This document shows, one piece after another, positions 16,043-24,453 of a DNA stretch of 64,000 bases (positions are counted from its first letter, which is position 1; each line of letters starts with the position of its first letter). The notes under the pieces were generated by a model, which had not been told where the DNA came from, did no database searches, and saw only the letters and a program-made list of their open reading frames with translations. The DNA is taken from assembly GCA_024234675.1 (NCBI GenBank), contig JACKNU010000001.1:1-64000 (forward strand). Direction: 5' to 3'. The stretch is from Pseudomonadales bacterium (lineage in GTDB: Bacteria > Pseudomonadota > Gammaproteobacteria > Pseudomonadales > Halieaceae). Made by a program: the position numbers and the translations under genes.

Positions 16043-16182
16043 AGTCGGAGTTTCCTGATTCCACAGGGGTATTCTCCCAAGCTGTGTCGTCGCTCGAACA
16101 GCTGCAATTATTAGTTGTTTTGCCGAAATATTGTTCGATATGATAATCAGGCTATGCAAATTGCACAGTCTTGAGGCCGACA

Positions 16183-16617
16183 ATGGAAATCACCCGTAGC
16201 GATCGGCGTCTGCTCGCGGCACTGCAGTGCGATGCCCGCCAGAGCGTCAGTGAACTGGCCCGGCAACTGGGACTGTCCCGCACCACGGTGCAGAAGCGGC
16301 TGGCGCAGCTTGAAGCCTCGGGCGTTATAGCGGGATACCGGGTAAAGCTGGGTGACCGATTTGTTGCCGAGACGCTCCAGGCCTACGTCAACATCGTGGT
16401 GGAGCCGAAATACGGCGCACCGGTAGCCAGGGCCCTGCAGCGGATGTCGGAAGTGGTGGCGCTGTATACCGTCAGCGGCAAGATCGACATGGTGGCACTG
16501 GTTCGCGTCAACACGCCGCTGGAACTGGACACGGCCCTGGACCGGATCGGCGCCACCGAGGGGGTGCGCGATACGGAATCGGCCATCCTCCTGTCGACCC
16601 GGTTTGATCGTCGCTGA
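16183..16617 (+). CDS. Lrp/AsnC-family regulator
   Basis: A 144-residue regulator: N-terminal helix-turn-helix (DRRLLAALQCDARQSVSELARQLGLSRTTVQKRLAQLE, shown in parts at residues 5-40) and a C-terminal RAM ligand domain (AYVNIVVEPKYGAPVARALQ, VSGKIDMVALVRV). The ATG at 16183 has GAGG 7 bp upstream. It diverges from the amino-acid decarboxylase across a 140-bp AT-rich gap, so an amino acid such as ornithine or lysine may be the effector; that is inferred from context only. Confidence 0.9.
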   Translation: MEITRSDRRLLAALQCDARQSVSELARQLGLSRTTVQKRLAQLEASGVIAGYRVKLGDRFVAETLQAYVNIVVEPKYGAPVARALQRMSEVVALYTVSGKIDMVALVRVNTPLELDTALDRIGATEGVRDTESAILLSTRFDRR

Positions 16618-16740
16618 GTTGCCCGAGCAGGCAAGGCAAATAGCGCCTGTGTCACTCCTGCTTTCCGTCTCGCCCTGCTTATACCTGTCCGGCTTTTCAT
16701 ATACCCTGCAACCGACCCGGGGCGGGGCGGAGAGCGAGCA

Positions 16741-18498
16741 GTGAGTACGATGCAGTCGGCGGTGATATTCCTGGGGGCGGCCGTGATCGCCGTGCCGGTG
16801 TTCAAGAAACTGAAGCTGGGCGCCATCCTGGGGTACCTGGTGGCGGGGGCGCTCATCGGCCCCTCGGTGTTCAACCTGGTGAGCGATCCGGACACGATTC
16901 TGCACTTCGCCGAGTTGGGCGTGGTGCTGCTGCTGTTCCTGATCGGCATAGAGCTGGAACCTGAGAAGCTGTGGCGCTTGCGGGGCGCGGTGCTGGTCAC
17001 CGGCGGCGGGCAGCTGCTGGCCAGTGCCGGGCTTATGGCCGCGCTGTTCTGGTATTGGCTGGACGCCTGGCCGGTCGCGCTGGTGGTGGCGCTGGCGCTG
17101 GCCCTGTCCTCCACCGCGTTTGCGATACAGCTCATGACCGAGCACCGTATGCTCAGGAGTCCCCCGGGGCAGCAGGGCTTCGGCATCCTGCTGATGCAGG
17201 ACCTGGCGGTGATTCCCATACTGCTGCTGGTGGAGGCGCTGGCCGCGTCGCCGGCTTCCAATGCGCCGGCATGGTATGTCAGCGTGGCGGCCATCGCTTG
17301 CGTGCTGCTGATGGGCCGGTTTCTGCTCAATCCCTTTTTGCGCCTGATGGCCCGCTACGGCAGTGCCGAGATCATGACCGCTTCGGCGCTGTTGATCGTG
17401 ATGGCCACTGCCCTGGGCATGCAGGCCGCCGGCCTGTCCATGGGCATGGGAGCGTTTATCGCCGGCGTCCTGCTGGCGAATTCCAGTTTCCGCCACCAGC
17501 TGGAAACGGAGATCGAGCCCTTCAAGGGACTGTTGCTGGGGCTGTTTTTCATCGCTATCGGGATGAACCTCGACCTGGGCCTGCTGGCCCGCCAGCCGCT
17601 GTTGATAGTGGGTGCGGCCATTGCCCTGGTGGCCCTGAAGACCATGGTGATCTGGGCCCTGCTACGCCTGTCCGGGCAGTCTTCCCGGGATGCCCTGCAC
17701 GTTGGCCTCATGCTGTCCCAGGGGGGCGAGTTCGCCTTCGTGGTCATGACCCAGGCGGCCGGCAGCAGCCTGATCGCGCCGGAGCTGGCCAACCAGGTCT
17801 CCCTGGTGGTGGGGGTATCCATGGCGCTCACCGCGCCGCTGGTCATTTTGCACAGCCAGTTTTTCAGTACCCGCAATTGCCCCCGGGTCTATGACAACGC
17901 CCGAGACCAGGAGGAACCGGCGGTCATTATTGCCGGGTTCGGGCGCTTCGGCCAGATCACGGCGCGCATCCTCACCGCCAACGGCATCGCCTTTACCGCG
18001 CTGGATAACAACGCCGAGCATATCGAGTTCGTCAAAAAGTTTGGCAACCGGGTATTTTATGGGGACGCCGCGCGCCTGGATCTGCTCAGGACCGCCGGTA
18101 TAGACCACGCCAGGGTGATGCTGCTGGCACTGGACAACGAGGCGACGAGTTTGCGGGTGGCGGAACTGGTGCGGGAGCACTATCCACAGGTGCGCCTGGT
18201 GGTCCGCGCCCACAACCGCTTCAGCGTGTCCTTGTTTCGCAAGCTGGGGGTGCAGGCGGTGGTCCGCGAGTTGCTGCCGGGCAGCCTGGCCGCCGCCGAA
18301 CTGGTCCTTCAGGAGTACGGCTTTGCCGAGGAGGGCGCCCAGCGCATGGTCAGTATCTTCAAGCGCCACGACGAGGAGACCCTGGAGAAATCTCTGGAAC
18401 TGCAGGGTGACATGGAGGCGCTGATAGATCACACCCGCTACAGCCGGGAACACCTGGCGGCGCTGTTTGAGCAGGATCGCGCCGAAATAACCCGCTGA
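16741..18498 (+). CDS. KefB/KefC-type CPA2 potassium/proton antiporter
   Basis: A 585-residue protein. Residues about 1-380 form a Na+/H+-exchanger-type membrane domain of 12-13 segments (LGYLVAGALIGPSVF, LIGIELEPEKLWRL, LALSSTAFAIQLMTE, LMLSQGGEFAFVVM). Residues about 395-520 form a Rossmann TrkA-N/RCK domain (VIIAGFGRFGQITARIL, NRVFYGDAARLDLLR) that gates transport by nucleotide or glutathione adducts. GTG at 16741 is used because GGAGAG lies 5 bp upstream. The last ~125 bp are duplicated at 24329-24453, on the far side of the haem locus. It exports K+ in exchange for H+, mainly for protection from electrophiles or alkaline stress. Confidence 0.9.
   Translation: MSTMQSAVIFLGAAVIAVPVFKKLKLGAILGYLVAGALIGPSVFNLVSDPDTILHFAELGVVLLLFLIGIELEPEKLWRLRGAVLVTGGGQLLASAGLMAALFWYWLDAWPVALVVALALALSSTAFAIQLMTEHRMLRSPPGQQGFGILLMQDLAVIPILLLVEALAASPASNAPAWYVSVAAIACVLLMGRFLLNPFLRLMARYGSAEIMTASALLIVMATALGMQAAGLSMGMGAFIAGVLLANSSFRHQLETEIEPFKGLLLGLFFIAIGMNLDLGLLARQPLLIVGAAIALVALKTMVIWALLRLSGQSSRDALHVGLMLSQGGEFAFVVMTQAAGSSLIAPELANQVSLVVGVSMALTAPLVILHSQFFSTRNCPRVYDNARDQEEPAVIIAGFGRFGQITARILTANGIAFTALDNNAEHIEFVKKFGNRVFYGDAARLDLLRTAGIDHARVMLLALDNEATSLRVAELVREHYPQVRLVVRAHNRFSVSLFRKLGVQAVVRELLPGSLAAAELVLQEYGFAEEGAQRMVSIFKRHDEETLEKSLELQGDMEALIDHTRYSREHLAALFEQDRAEITR
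18374..18498 (+). repeat. Direct repeat copy A: 3' end of the antiporter gene
   Basis: This stretch recurs at 24329-24453 (offset 5,955 bp). By hand count the core 18394-18481 is identical over 88 bp; both flanks match with about ten differences in all, including TGA versus TAA at the stop. The pair brackets the whole haem locus. Confidence 0.9.
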
Positions 18499-18516
18499 TC
18501 CCCAGGGGAGGTGTTG

Positions 18517-19275
18517 TCAGGCGATAACCGGCTTGCCGCCAGCCGATGTCAGGATTGTCGCGGCATAACCCCAGTGGCGCTGGATATTTTCCCGGGTGAT
18601 GACATCAGCGGGCACACCACTGGCCACTAATTCGCCTGCGCTTAGCAATATACACTGGTCGGCATAACGTATGGCGAGGTTGAGATCGTGCAGAATTGCC
18701 GCCACGGCGTAGTCGCGCTCCGTGGCGAGCTGGCGCGCCAGGTCCAGCACCCGGTGCTGCTGGCCGAGGTCCTGGGCGGAGGTGGGCTCATCCAGCAACA
18801 GTACCGGCTCCCGTTCCGCCTGGCTCAATTGGACCAGAATCCTGGCCAGTTGTACTCGCTGCCGTTCACCGCCAGAAAGCGTCCGGTAATTTTTCCTGGC
18901 CAGGTGCGCACAATCAGTGGCTCGCATGATTGCGGCTACCGCCTGTCTCGCATCGCGCCAGCCCAGGGTCAGGGGAATCAGCCCCAGGCACACGACTTCC
19001 TCGGCGCTGAAGGCAAAATCCAGGCTGCTGGCCTGGGGAAGTACTCCCAGGTGGCGGGCCCGCTCAACGGGGTTCCAGTCGTCCAGGGCACGTGCGTGCA
19101 GCAGGACCTGCTGGCGGGACCGCTGCTCCCCGCACAGCAGTTTTAACAGGGTGGATTTGCCGGCGCCATTGGTGCCCAGTACCGCCCGCACTTCGCCAGG
19201 AACGACCTGCCAGTGGTCAATGGTCAGGGCAAAAGTGGCGCCGCGTATAAATTCGAGTTCCCTGATCTCAAGCAT
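18517..19275 (-). CDS. hmuV: Haem ABC transporter ATP-binding protein HmuV
   Basis: A 252-residue ABC ATPase with Walker A GTNGAGKSTLL, signature LSGGERQRVQLARIL, Walker B VLLLDEPTSAQD and the switch His in ILHDLNLAIRYAD. HmuV powers haem import across the inner membrane with the HmuU permease and HmuT binding protein. It is the last of three minus-strand genes (hmuT, hmuU, hmuV), 15 bp after hmuU. Its stop lies only 18 bp from the convergent antiporter stop, at the left repeat boundary. Confidence 0.93.
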   Translation of the reverse strand: MLEIRELEFIRGATFALTIDHWQVVPGEVRAVLGTNGAGKSTLLKLLCGEQRSRQQVLLHARALDDWNPVERARHLGVLPQASSLDFAFSAEEVVCLGLIPLTLGWRDARQAVAAIMRATDCAHLARKNYRTLSGGERQRVQLARILVQLSQAEREPVLLLDEPTSAQDLGQQHRVLDLARQLATERDYAVAAILHDLNLAIRYADQCILLSAGELVASGVPADVITRENIQRHWGYAATILTSAGGKPVIA

Positions 19276-19290
19276 GGCAACGGATTCTCT

Positions 19291-20313
19291 TCACGCTGAG
19301 CGCTGCTTTTGCTGAAAAAGCAGCAGGATAAAAAATGGCGCGCCCAACAGCGCGGTGAGGATGCCCACCGGGAGTTCCGCCGGGGCCAGCAGCAGCCGCG
19401 CAGCGACATCCGCGATCAGCAGTAACAGGCCGCCGCATAGCGCCGACAGCGGCAGCAGGCCGTGATGGCAGGGTCCAGCCAGCATGCGGACAAAATGCGG
19501 TACCACCAGGCCGACGAAACCGATCACACCCGCCGCCGATACCGCCAGGCCCACCCCCAGGGCAACCAGAATCACCAGTTCCCGCTTCAGGGATTCGACG
19601 TCAATACCCAGGTGGCGCGCCTCGGCCTCGCCGAGCAGCAGGGCGTTCAGGGCCGCCGCATGCCGCTGCAGCCGCAGCGCCAGCAGCGCGAAAGCCAACA
19701 TGGCTATCCACACGCGCGGCCCGTCCGCCGAGGCCAGCGAGCCCATCTGCCAGAGGCTGAGGTCGCGCAGCCGGGTGTCATCGGACAGGTAGGTAATGAA
19801 ACCGATAAAGGCCCCCGCGAGCGCGGAAATGGCGATACCTGCAAGCAGCAGAATAAAAACGGAGGTGCCGCTGCTGCCGCGGGCCAGTTTGTAGATCAAC
19901 AGGCTGGTTGCCAGCCCGGCACTGAAAGCCCCCAGGGGAACGCTCCACCAGGCCTCATCCGCGGGTGCGAGATAAATGGCCAGTACGGCGCCGACTGCCG
20001 CGCCAGCGGAGACACCGATGATGCCCGGGTCCGCCAGCGGGTTGCGGAACATACCCTGCATGGCCGCCCCGCACTGGGCGAGTATGGCGCCGATGAAAAT
20101 CGCCAGCAGGGTACGCGGCAGGCGCAGTTCCAGGATCACAGCCCTTTGGTGGGTGGCCAACTCCGCCGTGCTGCTGCCCAGTAGTACATCTGCCAGCGCC
20201 AGCAGACTGTCCCCCGCGGGGATCGTCATGGCGCCCCGGGTCAGGGAGACGAGGGCGCCCAGCAGTAATAATCCTCCCAGCACCAGCGCACTGGGCACGG
20301 TTGGCGCGCGCAT
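19291..20313 (-). CDS. hmuU: Haem ABC transporter permease HmuU (FecCD family)
   Basis: A 340-residue inner-membrane permease with about ten hydrophobic segments. FecCD hallmarks are visible: RLPRTLLAIFIGAILAQCGA and MQGMFRNPLADPGIIGVSAG near residues 65-105, and GVIGFVGLVVPHFVRMLAGP near residue 270. It forms the homodimeric channel of the haem importer. Its start overlaps the hmuT stop by 1 bp (TGATG), indicating coupled translation. Confidence 0.93.
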   Translation of the reverse strand: MRAPTVPSALVLGGLLLLGALVSLTRGAMTIPAGDSLLALADVLLGSSTAELATHQRAVILELRLPRTLLAIFIGAILAQCGAAMQGMFRNPLADPGIIGVSAGAAVGAVLAIYLAPADEAWWSVPLGAFSAGLATSLLIYKLARGSSGTSVFILLLAGIAISALAGAFIGFITYLSDDTRLRDLSLWQMGSLASADGPRVWIAMLAFALLALRLQRHAAALNALLLGEAEARHLGIDVESLKRELVILVALGVGLAVSAAGVIGFVGLVVPHFVRMLAGPCHHGLLPLSALCGGLLLLIADVAARLLLAPAELPVGILTALLGAPFFILLLFQQKQRSA

Positions 20314-21164
20314 CAGTTTGGCTGCGGCTCCAGATTGATACTGGCCAGTAGTGCCGAGGCATCCGCTATCGCATCCGGACTCAGCCCGGCCGCCAGATTG
20401 GCAGCGTCGACGCTGACGATCCTGTTCGACCTGGCCGCCTTGCTGTAGCGCAAAATGGGATTCAGCTCCAGTACTCTGGCGGGGGAGCCGCCTTCGTGAT
20501 TCGCCACCAGAATGACTGCGGGAGCCAGTTCAAGCACGGCTTCGGCCGAGAGCGTGCGGTAAGCGGCGAAGCCGGCGATGTTCTGGCCGCCGAGCAGCTC
20601 GATAAACGCGTTGCCGGTGGTGTCCAGTCCGGCTATGCGCAGCTTGCCGGGCTCTACTGACAGTACGAACGCCATCCGTTGCATACTGGCTGCGCCTGCC
20701 GCCAGGTCCCTGGCCATAGTATCGAGCTGTTCATGGATAGTCGGTATCCGGTCACCTGTATTCGTGGCGGCAGCAATTGCCGCGATATTGGCTTTCAGTG
20801 CTGCGATGGTATTGGCAGCGGGCAACTGCAACACGCTGACCCCCGCAGCGTCCAGCGTGTCAAGCACACCCGGCGGGCCGATTTGCTCGGAACCAATCAC
20901 CAGCGAGGGGTTCAGTGAGAGCAGGCCCTCGGCGGAAAGGGCCCGGTGATAGCCGACCCCGGCCACTTCTCGGTAGCCGGGCGGCAGGGTACTGGTCACG
21001 TCGACCCCGACCAGCGCAGCTTCGGCGCCCAGGGCGAACAGGATCTGGGTCGCGGCGGCATCGGTGCTGACAATACGCTGTTGTGCCTGCACGGATGCGA
21101 TGCAGGCCAGGCTCAGGCAGAGTCCGGTCAAACAGCAAATTAGCTTGCGAATCACGGTGGTCAA
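20313..21164 (-). CDS. hmuT: Periplasmic haem-binding protein HmuT
   Basis: A 283-residue class III solute-binding protein with a signal peptide ending at SVQAQ. It shows the family order IVSTDAAATQILFALGAE, VGVDVTSTLPPGY, then VGYHRALSAEGLLSLNPSLV, in which the Tyr/His region is the usual haem-ligand area. It passes haem from the outer-membrane receptor to HmuUV. It is the first gene of the hmuTUV operon and diverges from the hmuR receptor gene; a Fur-like box lies in the shared 150-bp gap. Confidence 0.92.
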   Translation of the reverse strand: MTTVIRKLICCLTGLCLSLACIASVQAQQRIVSTDAAATQILFALGAEAALVGVDVTSTLPPGYREVAGVGYHRALSAEGLLSLNPSLVIGSEQIGPPGVLDTLDAAGVSVLQLPAANTIAALKANIAAIAAATNTGDRIPTIHEQLDTMARDLAAGAASMQRMAFVLSVEPGKLRIAGLDTTGNAFIELLGGQNIAGFAAYRTLSAEAVLELAPAVILVANHEGGSPARVLELNPILRYSKAARSNRIVSVDAANLAAGLSPDAIADASALLASINLEPQPN

Positions 21165-21232
21165 TCTCCTTTGGTATCGCGGGACTGCAGGGGTGGAAGC
21201 CTCATCCTATAGTTCGATAACCTAAAACGCAA

Positions 21233-21247
21233 TGATAATGATTTGTA
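21233..21247. promoter_or_regulatory. Fur-like box between hmuT and hmuR
   Basis: TGATAAT-G-ATTTGTA matches the 7-1-7 Fur consensus at about 11 of 14 positions, with a perfect left half. It lies about 70 bp from each of the divergent hmuT and hmuR starts and could repress both when iron is plentiful. Confidence 0.55.
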
Positions 21248-21317
21248 TTTACATATTGAATTTTCGCTGCTAGGGTTCGCCGTCTCACCTTCACATTGTT
21301 CGTCAGGAGACGTGGTC

Positions 21318-23357
21318 ATGAATGCAGTCCGCAGCAAAGCCCTGAAGCCATTCGCTTGCATATCGGGGGTGTGCCTGGCGGCGACCGGTGCGGGGGCCTG
21401 GGCACAGGAAGCTACTCAAACCGGGCCGCGCGCCCTGGAGGTTGTTGTCGTTACCGCCACCCGGCTGGAAGTTCCCTTGAGTGAAACCGCCAGGAGCATC
21501 GCGGTGATCGGCAGGGACGAAATTGAGTCGATACAGCCGCAGTCAGTGCCGGCCACGCTGGCTTACCAGCCGAACATAACAGTCGCGGGCGGGCCTCGCC
21601 CGGAGATCCAGTCAGTGAATATACGCGGCCTGGAGGGCAGCAAGGTGCTGCAGACGGTGGATGGAGCGCGCCAGAGCTTCGAGTCGGGTCATCGCCCCAG
21701 TTATTTCCTCGACCCCGAGCTGTTGCGCAGCGTGGAGGCCGTGCGTGGTCCGGCCAGCAGCCTGTGGGGCTCGGGTGCGCTGGGTGGGCTGGTCGCCCAG
21801 AATACCATCAGGGCCAAAGACCTGCTCGATGATGGCGATAATTTCGGCGGGTTTCTCAAGTCGGGCTACAACGGCAATGACAGCGGCGTCATTTCGACCG
21901 CGGCGGTGGTGGGGCGAACAACCGAGTTGGACTGGTTATTGAGTGGCTACTACCGCGACAGCAGCGATATCGAACTGGGTAATGGGGAGCAGCTGCAGGG
22001 ATCGGGCTCCAGCGCCCACGGCGGTATGGGCAAGTTCAACTGGCAACTTGCTCGCAACCAGGACCTGGAGTTCAGTTATCGACGCGCCGAGTGGGATGGC
22101 AATGTGCCCACCAACGCCGCGGCGGAGATCAATGATGGCAGTAACTTCATGATTTCACGGGAGCAGACGACGAACAACTACAACCTGAGCTACCGCCTCG
22201 ACGGTGAATCCGATCTGGTGAACCCGGAGGCACAGGCATACGTCAACGATGTCGCGCTGGACGAGACTCGTCGCTCCGATGGCCGATCAGACAGGACCAG
22301 GCAGAAGGTCTATGGTGTGAATCTTTCCAACTCGTCCGCGATGGATGGCATGAAGCTGCTCTACGGGGTCGATGCCTATCGGGAGGATTTCGACGCCAGA
22401 CGAGGCGGCGATGATCGGCCTGTGCCACCGGATGCTGAAACCACAGTGTGGAGCGCCTACGCCCTGGCGGAGCTGCCGCTTGCTTCAAACTGGAACCTTG
22501 AGCTGGGCGTGCGCTATGACGATTACTAGACGCACGCGCAGAATCTGGACAACAAAACCGGCGACAGTGCGACTTCGCCCTCGGCCGCGATTGTCTGGAA
22601 TGCCTCGCCATGGCTGCTTCTGAGCCTGCGCTACGACGAGGCGTTTCGCGCCCCGGGGTCCGAGGAACTGTACAGTACCGGCTACCACTTCTGCCTTTTC
22701 CCTGGCTTCTGTAACAGCTTTGCGCCCAACCCGGACCTGGACCCGGAGCGGGCCGCCAATGTTGAATTGAACGCCAGGATGGCCTTTGAGAATGTTGCCG
22801 GGGCTGACGCGATTCGAGTGGAAACCTCGGTGTTCGAGAATCGCGTGGACAACTTTATCGAACAGGTAGTGGTGGGACCGTTCTTCTTTCCGGAAATGGA
22901 TCCGGGCTACACCACCTGGCTCAATGTGGACAAGGCGACCCTGCAGGGTGCGGAAATATCCACGGCCTACCTGAGCGGCGGACTGTCTGTAAAACTCGGT
23001 TACGGCCTGGTGCGTGGGGAGGATGACAAGACCAACGAGGATCTCACCAATATTCCGGCGGATACCTTCAAGGCGGATATGGCCTACGCTTTCGACGCTC
23101 TCGGCCTCGTGACGGGGCTGCGCTTCACGTATGCCGAGCGGCAGGGACGTACTGACTACGCGTACAATGAAGCTGGCACCACCTACGATAGTTATGGGAT
23201 CACCGATCTGTACGCGAGCTGGGTGCCGGGTGCCTTGCCCGGCCTGCGGCTGGACCTCAATGTGAACAACCTGCAGGATAAGTATTACCGGCAGGCCTGG
23301 GAGGAACTGTACCAACCCGGCAGGGAGCTTATCCTCTCCGCGCGTTACCAGTTTTAG
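21318..23357 (+). pseudogene. hmuR: hmuR-type TonB-dependent haem receptor, interrupted by one in-frame TAG
   Basis: The frame from ATG 21318 (AGGAGA upstream) encodes a signal peptide, a TonB-box region (LEVVVVTATRLEVPLSETA), a full plug (QSVNIRGLEGSKVLQTVDGA, GPASSLWGSGALGGLVAQ) and half a barrel, then meets TAG at 22527-22529 after VRYDDY. The same frame then stays open without a shift to 23357, giving the rest of a haem-receptor barrel (FRAPGSEELYSTGYHFC, NPDLDPERAANVELN, NLQDKYYRQAWEELYQPGRE) and a C-terminal ARYQF. Total length would be 679 residues plus the stop. A single base change would restore it (TAG from GAG, CAG or AAG). It is either a recent nonsense mutation, a sequencing error, or read through. 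It heads a unit with hutX and hugZ. Confidence 0.87.
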
Positions 23358-23368
23358 GGAGCTGTTGA

Positions 23369-23770
23369 ATGACCAGTCAGGACATTACAGGCATGGCGGG
23401 TAGCCAGGCCGAGTCGCTGCTGCGGGAGCTGGCGACCTGGGGGCCGACTACAACCGTGATCGTGCATGGCGGTTGTGTGTTCGAATTCAAGGGGCCTTTC
23501 CCGTCAGGAGAACCTGGCGAGGGTTATTACAATCTCGAGGGTACGTACCCGGGCTTCCACGGACATATCCGGCTGGATGCCATCGCCGCGATCGGCTTCC
23601 AGGAAAAACTGCACCGGGGACGCGACAGCTATGCGTTCACTTTCACCAGTGCCGGGGGCGACACGCTATTCAAGGTATTTCTCGGCCGCGACGCGGACGG
23701 CGAGATCGATAAGCAGCAGCTCGCCAAATTCCGCCATATTCGCGACACACGGACAGTTTCCAGGGGATAG
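23369..23770 (+). CDS. hutX: HutX/HuvX-family intracellular haem carrier
   Basis: A 133-residue soluble protein of the haem-utilisation HutX family, recognised from TTVIVHGGCVFEFKGPFPSG, GYYNLEGTYPGFHGHIRLD and IGFQEKLHRGRDSYAFTF. In Vibrio the homologue carries haem and hands it to HutZ, whose homologue is encoded next. It begins 11 bp after the hmuR stop and ends 3 bp before hugZ, so it depends on the hmuR promoter. A premature stop in hmuR could reduce its expression by polarity. Confidence 0.85.
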   Translation: MTSQDITGMAGSQAESLLRELATWGPTTTVIVHGGCVFEFKGPFPSGEPGEGYYNLEGTYPGFHGHIRLDAIAAIGFQEKLHRGRDSYAFTFTSAGGDTLFKVFLGRDADGEIDKQQLAKFRHIRDTRTVSRG

Positions 23771-23773
23771 GTC

Positions 23774-24301
23774 ATGAAAAACAAAGCAATGCAAACCCGC
23801 CTCGCCACCGAGGTGCTGGACTTCATCCAATCCCGCAGAAGCCTGCAGCTGGCAAGTCTGACGGAAGACGGCGCACCCTATGCGTCCTACGCCCCGTTTG
23901 CCATTGGCGACAACTGCCTGTATGTGCTGCTGAGTGAAATCGCGGTGCACGGCGTCAACTTGCAGCGCAACCCGCGAGCATCGGTATTGATTCTCGAGGA
24001 TGAGGACACCGCCGGCGAGTTGTTTGCCCGCATCCGGGTGAACTACTCGGTCGAGGCCAGCTTGCTCGCCCACGAATCCACCGAGTGGCGAGAGGCACTG
24101 GAACAGCTCGCCGGTCGATTCGGTGAGCGCCCGGTCAACCTCAGTGCGCTGCAGGACTTCAGGATGTTCCGGCTGACACCCCGGGGCGGGCGTTTCGTAA
24201 AAGGCTTTGGCAGGGCCTATACCCTGGTCGGTAACACCCTGGCCGGTGAGGTGCTTTCGCACCTGACGGACGGCCATCGACCCAGGGCGCAGCTCGCTTG
24301 A
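23774..24301 (+). CDS. hugZ: HugZ/HutZ-family haem utilisation protein (haem-degrading type)
   Basis: A 175-residue split-barrel protein of the pyridoxamine-phosphate-oxidase-like superfamily. Landmarks are FIQSRRSLQLASLTEDGAPY, SYAPFAIGDNCLYVLLSEIA and PRGGRFVKGFGRAYTL. HugZ/HutZ proteins bind haem and release its iron, often as a haem oxygenase. Just downstream are a 21-bp match to the 3' end of the TonB receptor at 27280 and the relic of the antiporter 3' end, so this gene marks the right edge of the haem locus. Confidence 0.85.
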   Translation: MKNKAMQTRLATEVLDFIQSRRSLQLASLTEDGAPYASYAPFAIGDNCLYVLLSEIAVHGVNLQRNPRASVLILEDEDTAGELFARIRVNYSVEASLLAHESTEWREALEQLAGRFGERPVNLSALQDFRMFRLTPRGGRFVKGFGRAYTLVGNTLAGEVLSHLTDGHRPRAQLA

Positions 24302-24305
24302 AACG

Positions 24306-24326
24306 GAATCAGAACGCGTAGCTCAC
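24306..24326 (-). repeat. 21-bp copy of a TonB-receptor 3' end
   Basis: These 21 bases are identical to 27277-27297, which encode the last residues (VSYAF) and stop of the TonB receptor at 27280-29349. Read on the minus strand this copy also spells VSYAF-stop, but the rest of a receptor gene is missing. It directly abuts the antiporter 3' relic. Confidence 0.8.
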
Positions 24327-24328
24327 AA

Positions 24329-24453
24329 AGGAGACCCTTGAGAAACCCCTGGAACTGCAGGGTGACATGGAGGCGCTGATAGATCACACCCGCTACAGCC
24401 GGGAACACCTGGCGGCGCTGTTTGAGCAGGATCGCGTTGAAATGCATCGCTAA
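24329..24453 (+). pseudogene. Relic of a KefB/C antiporter 3' end (direct repeat copy B)
   Basis: In the frame beginning at 24331 it encodes the antiporter C-terminal tail (ETLEKPLELQGDMEALIDH, then TRYSREHLAALFEQDR and a TAA stop). It has no start or upstream coding sequence. It matches 18374-18498 with an 88-bp identical core and diverged flanks. The TAA overlaps the S41 protease stop codon by 3 bp. It is probably what remains of an older antiporter gene end after the haem locus arrived, or a duplication made during that event. Confidence 0.87.
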
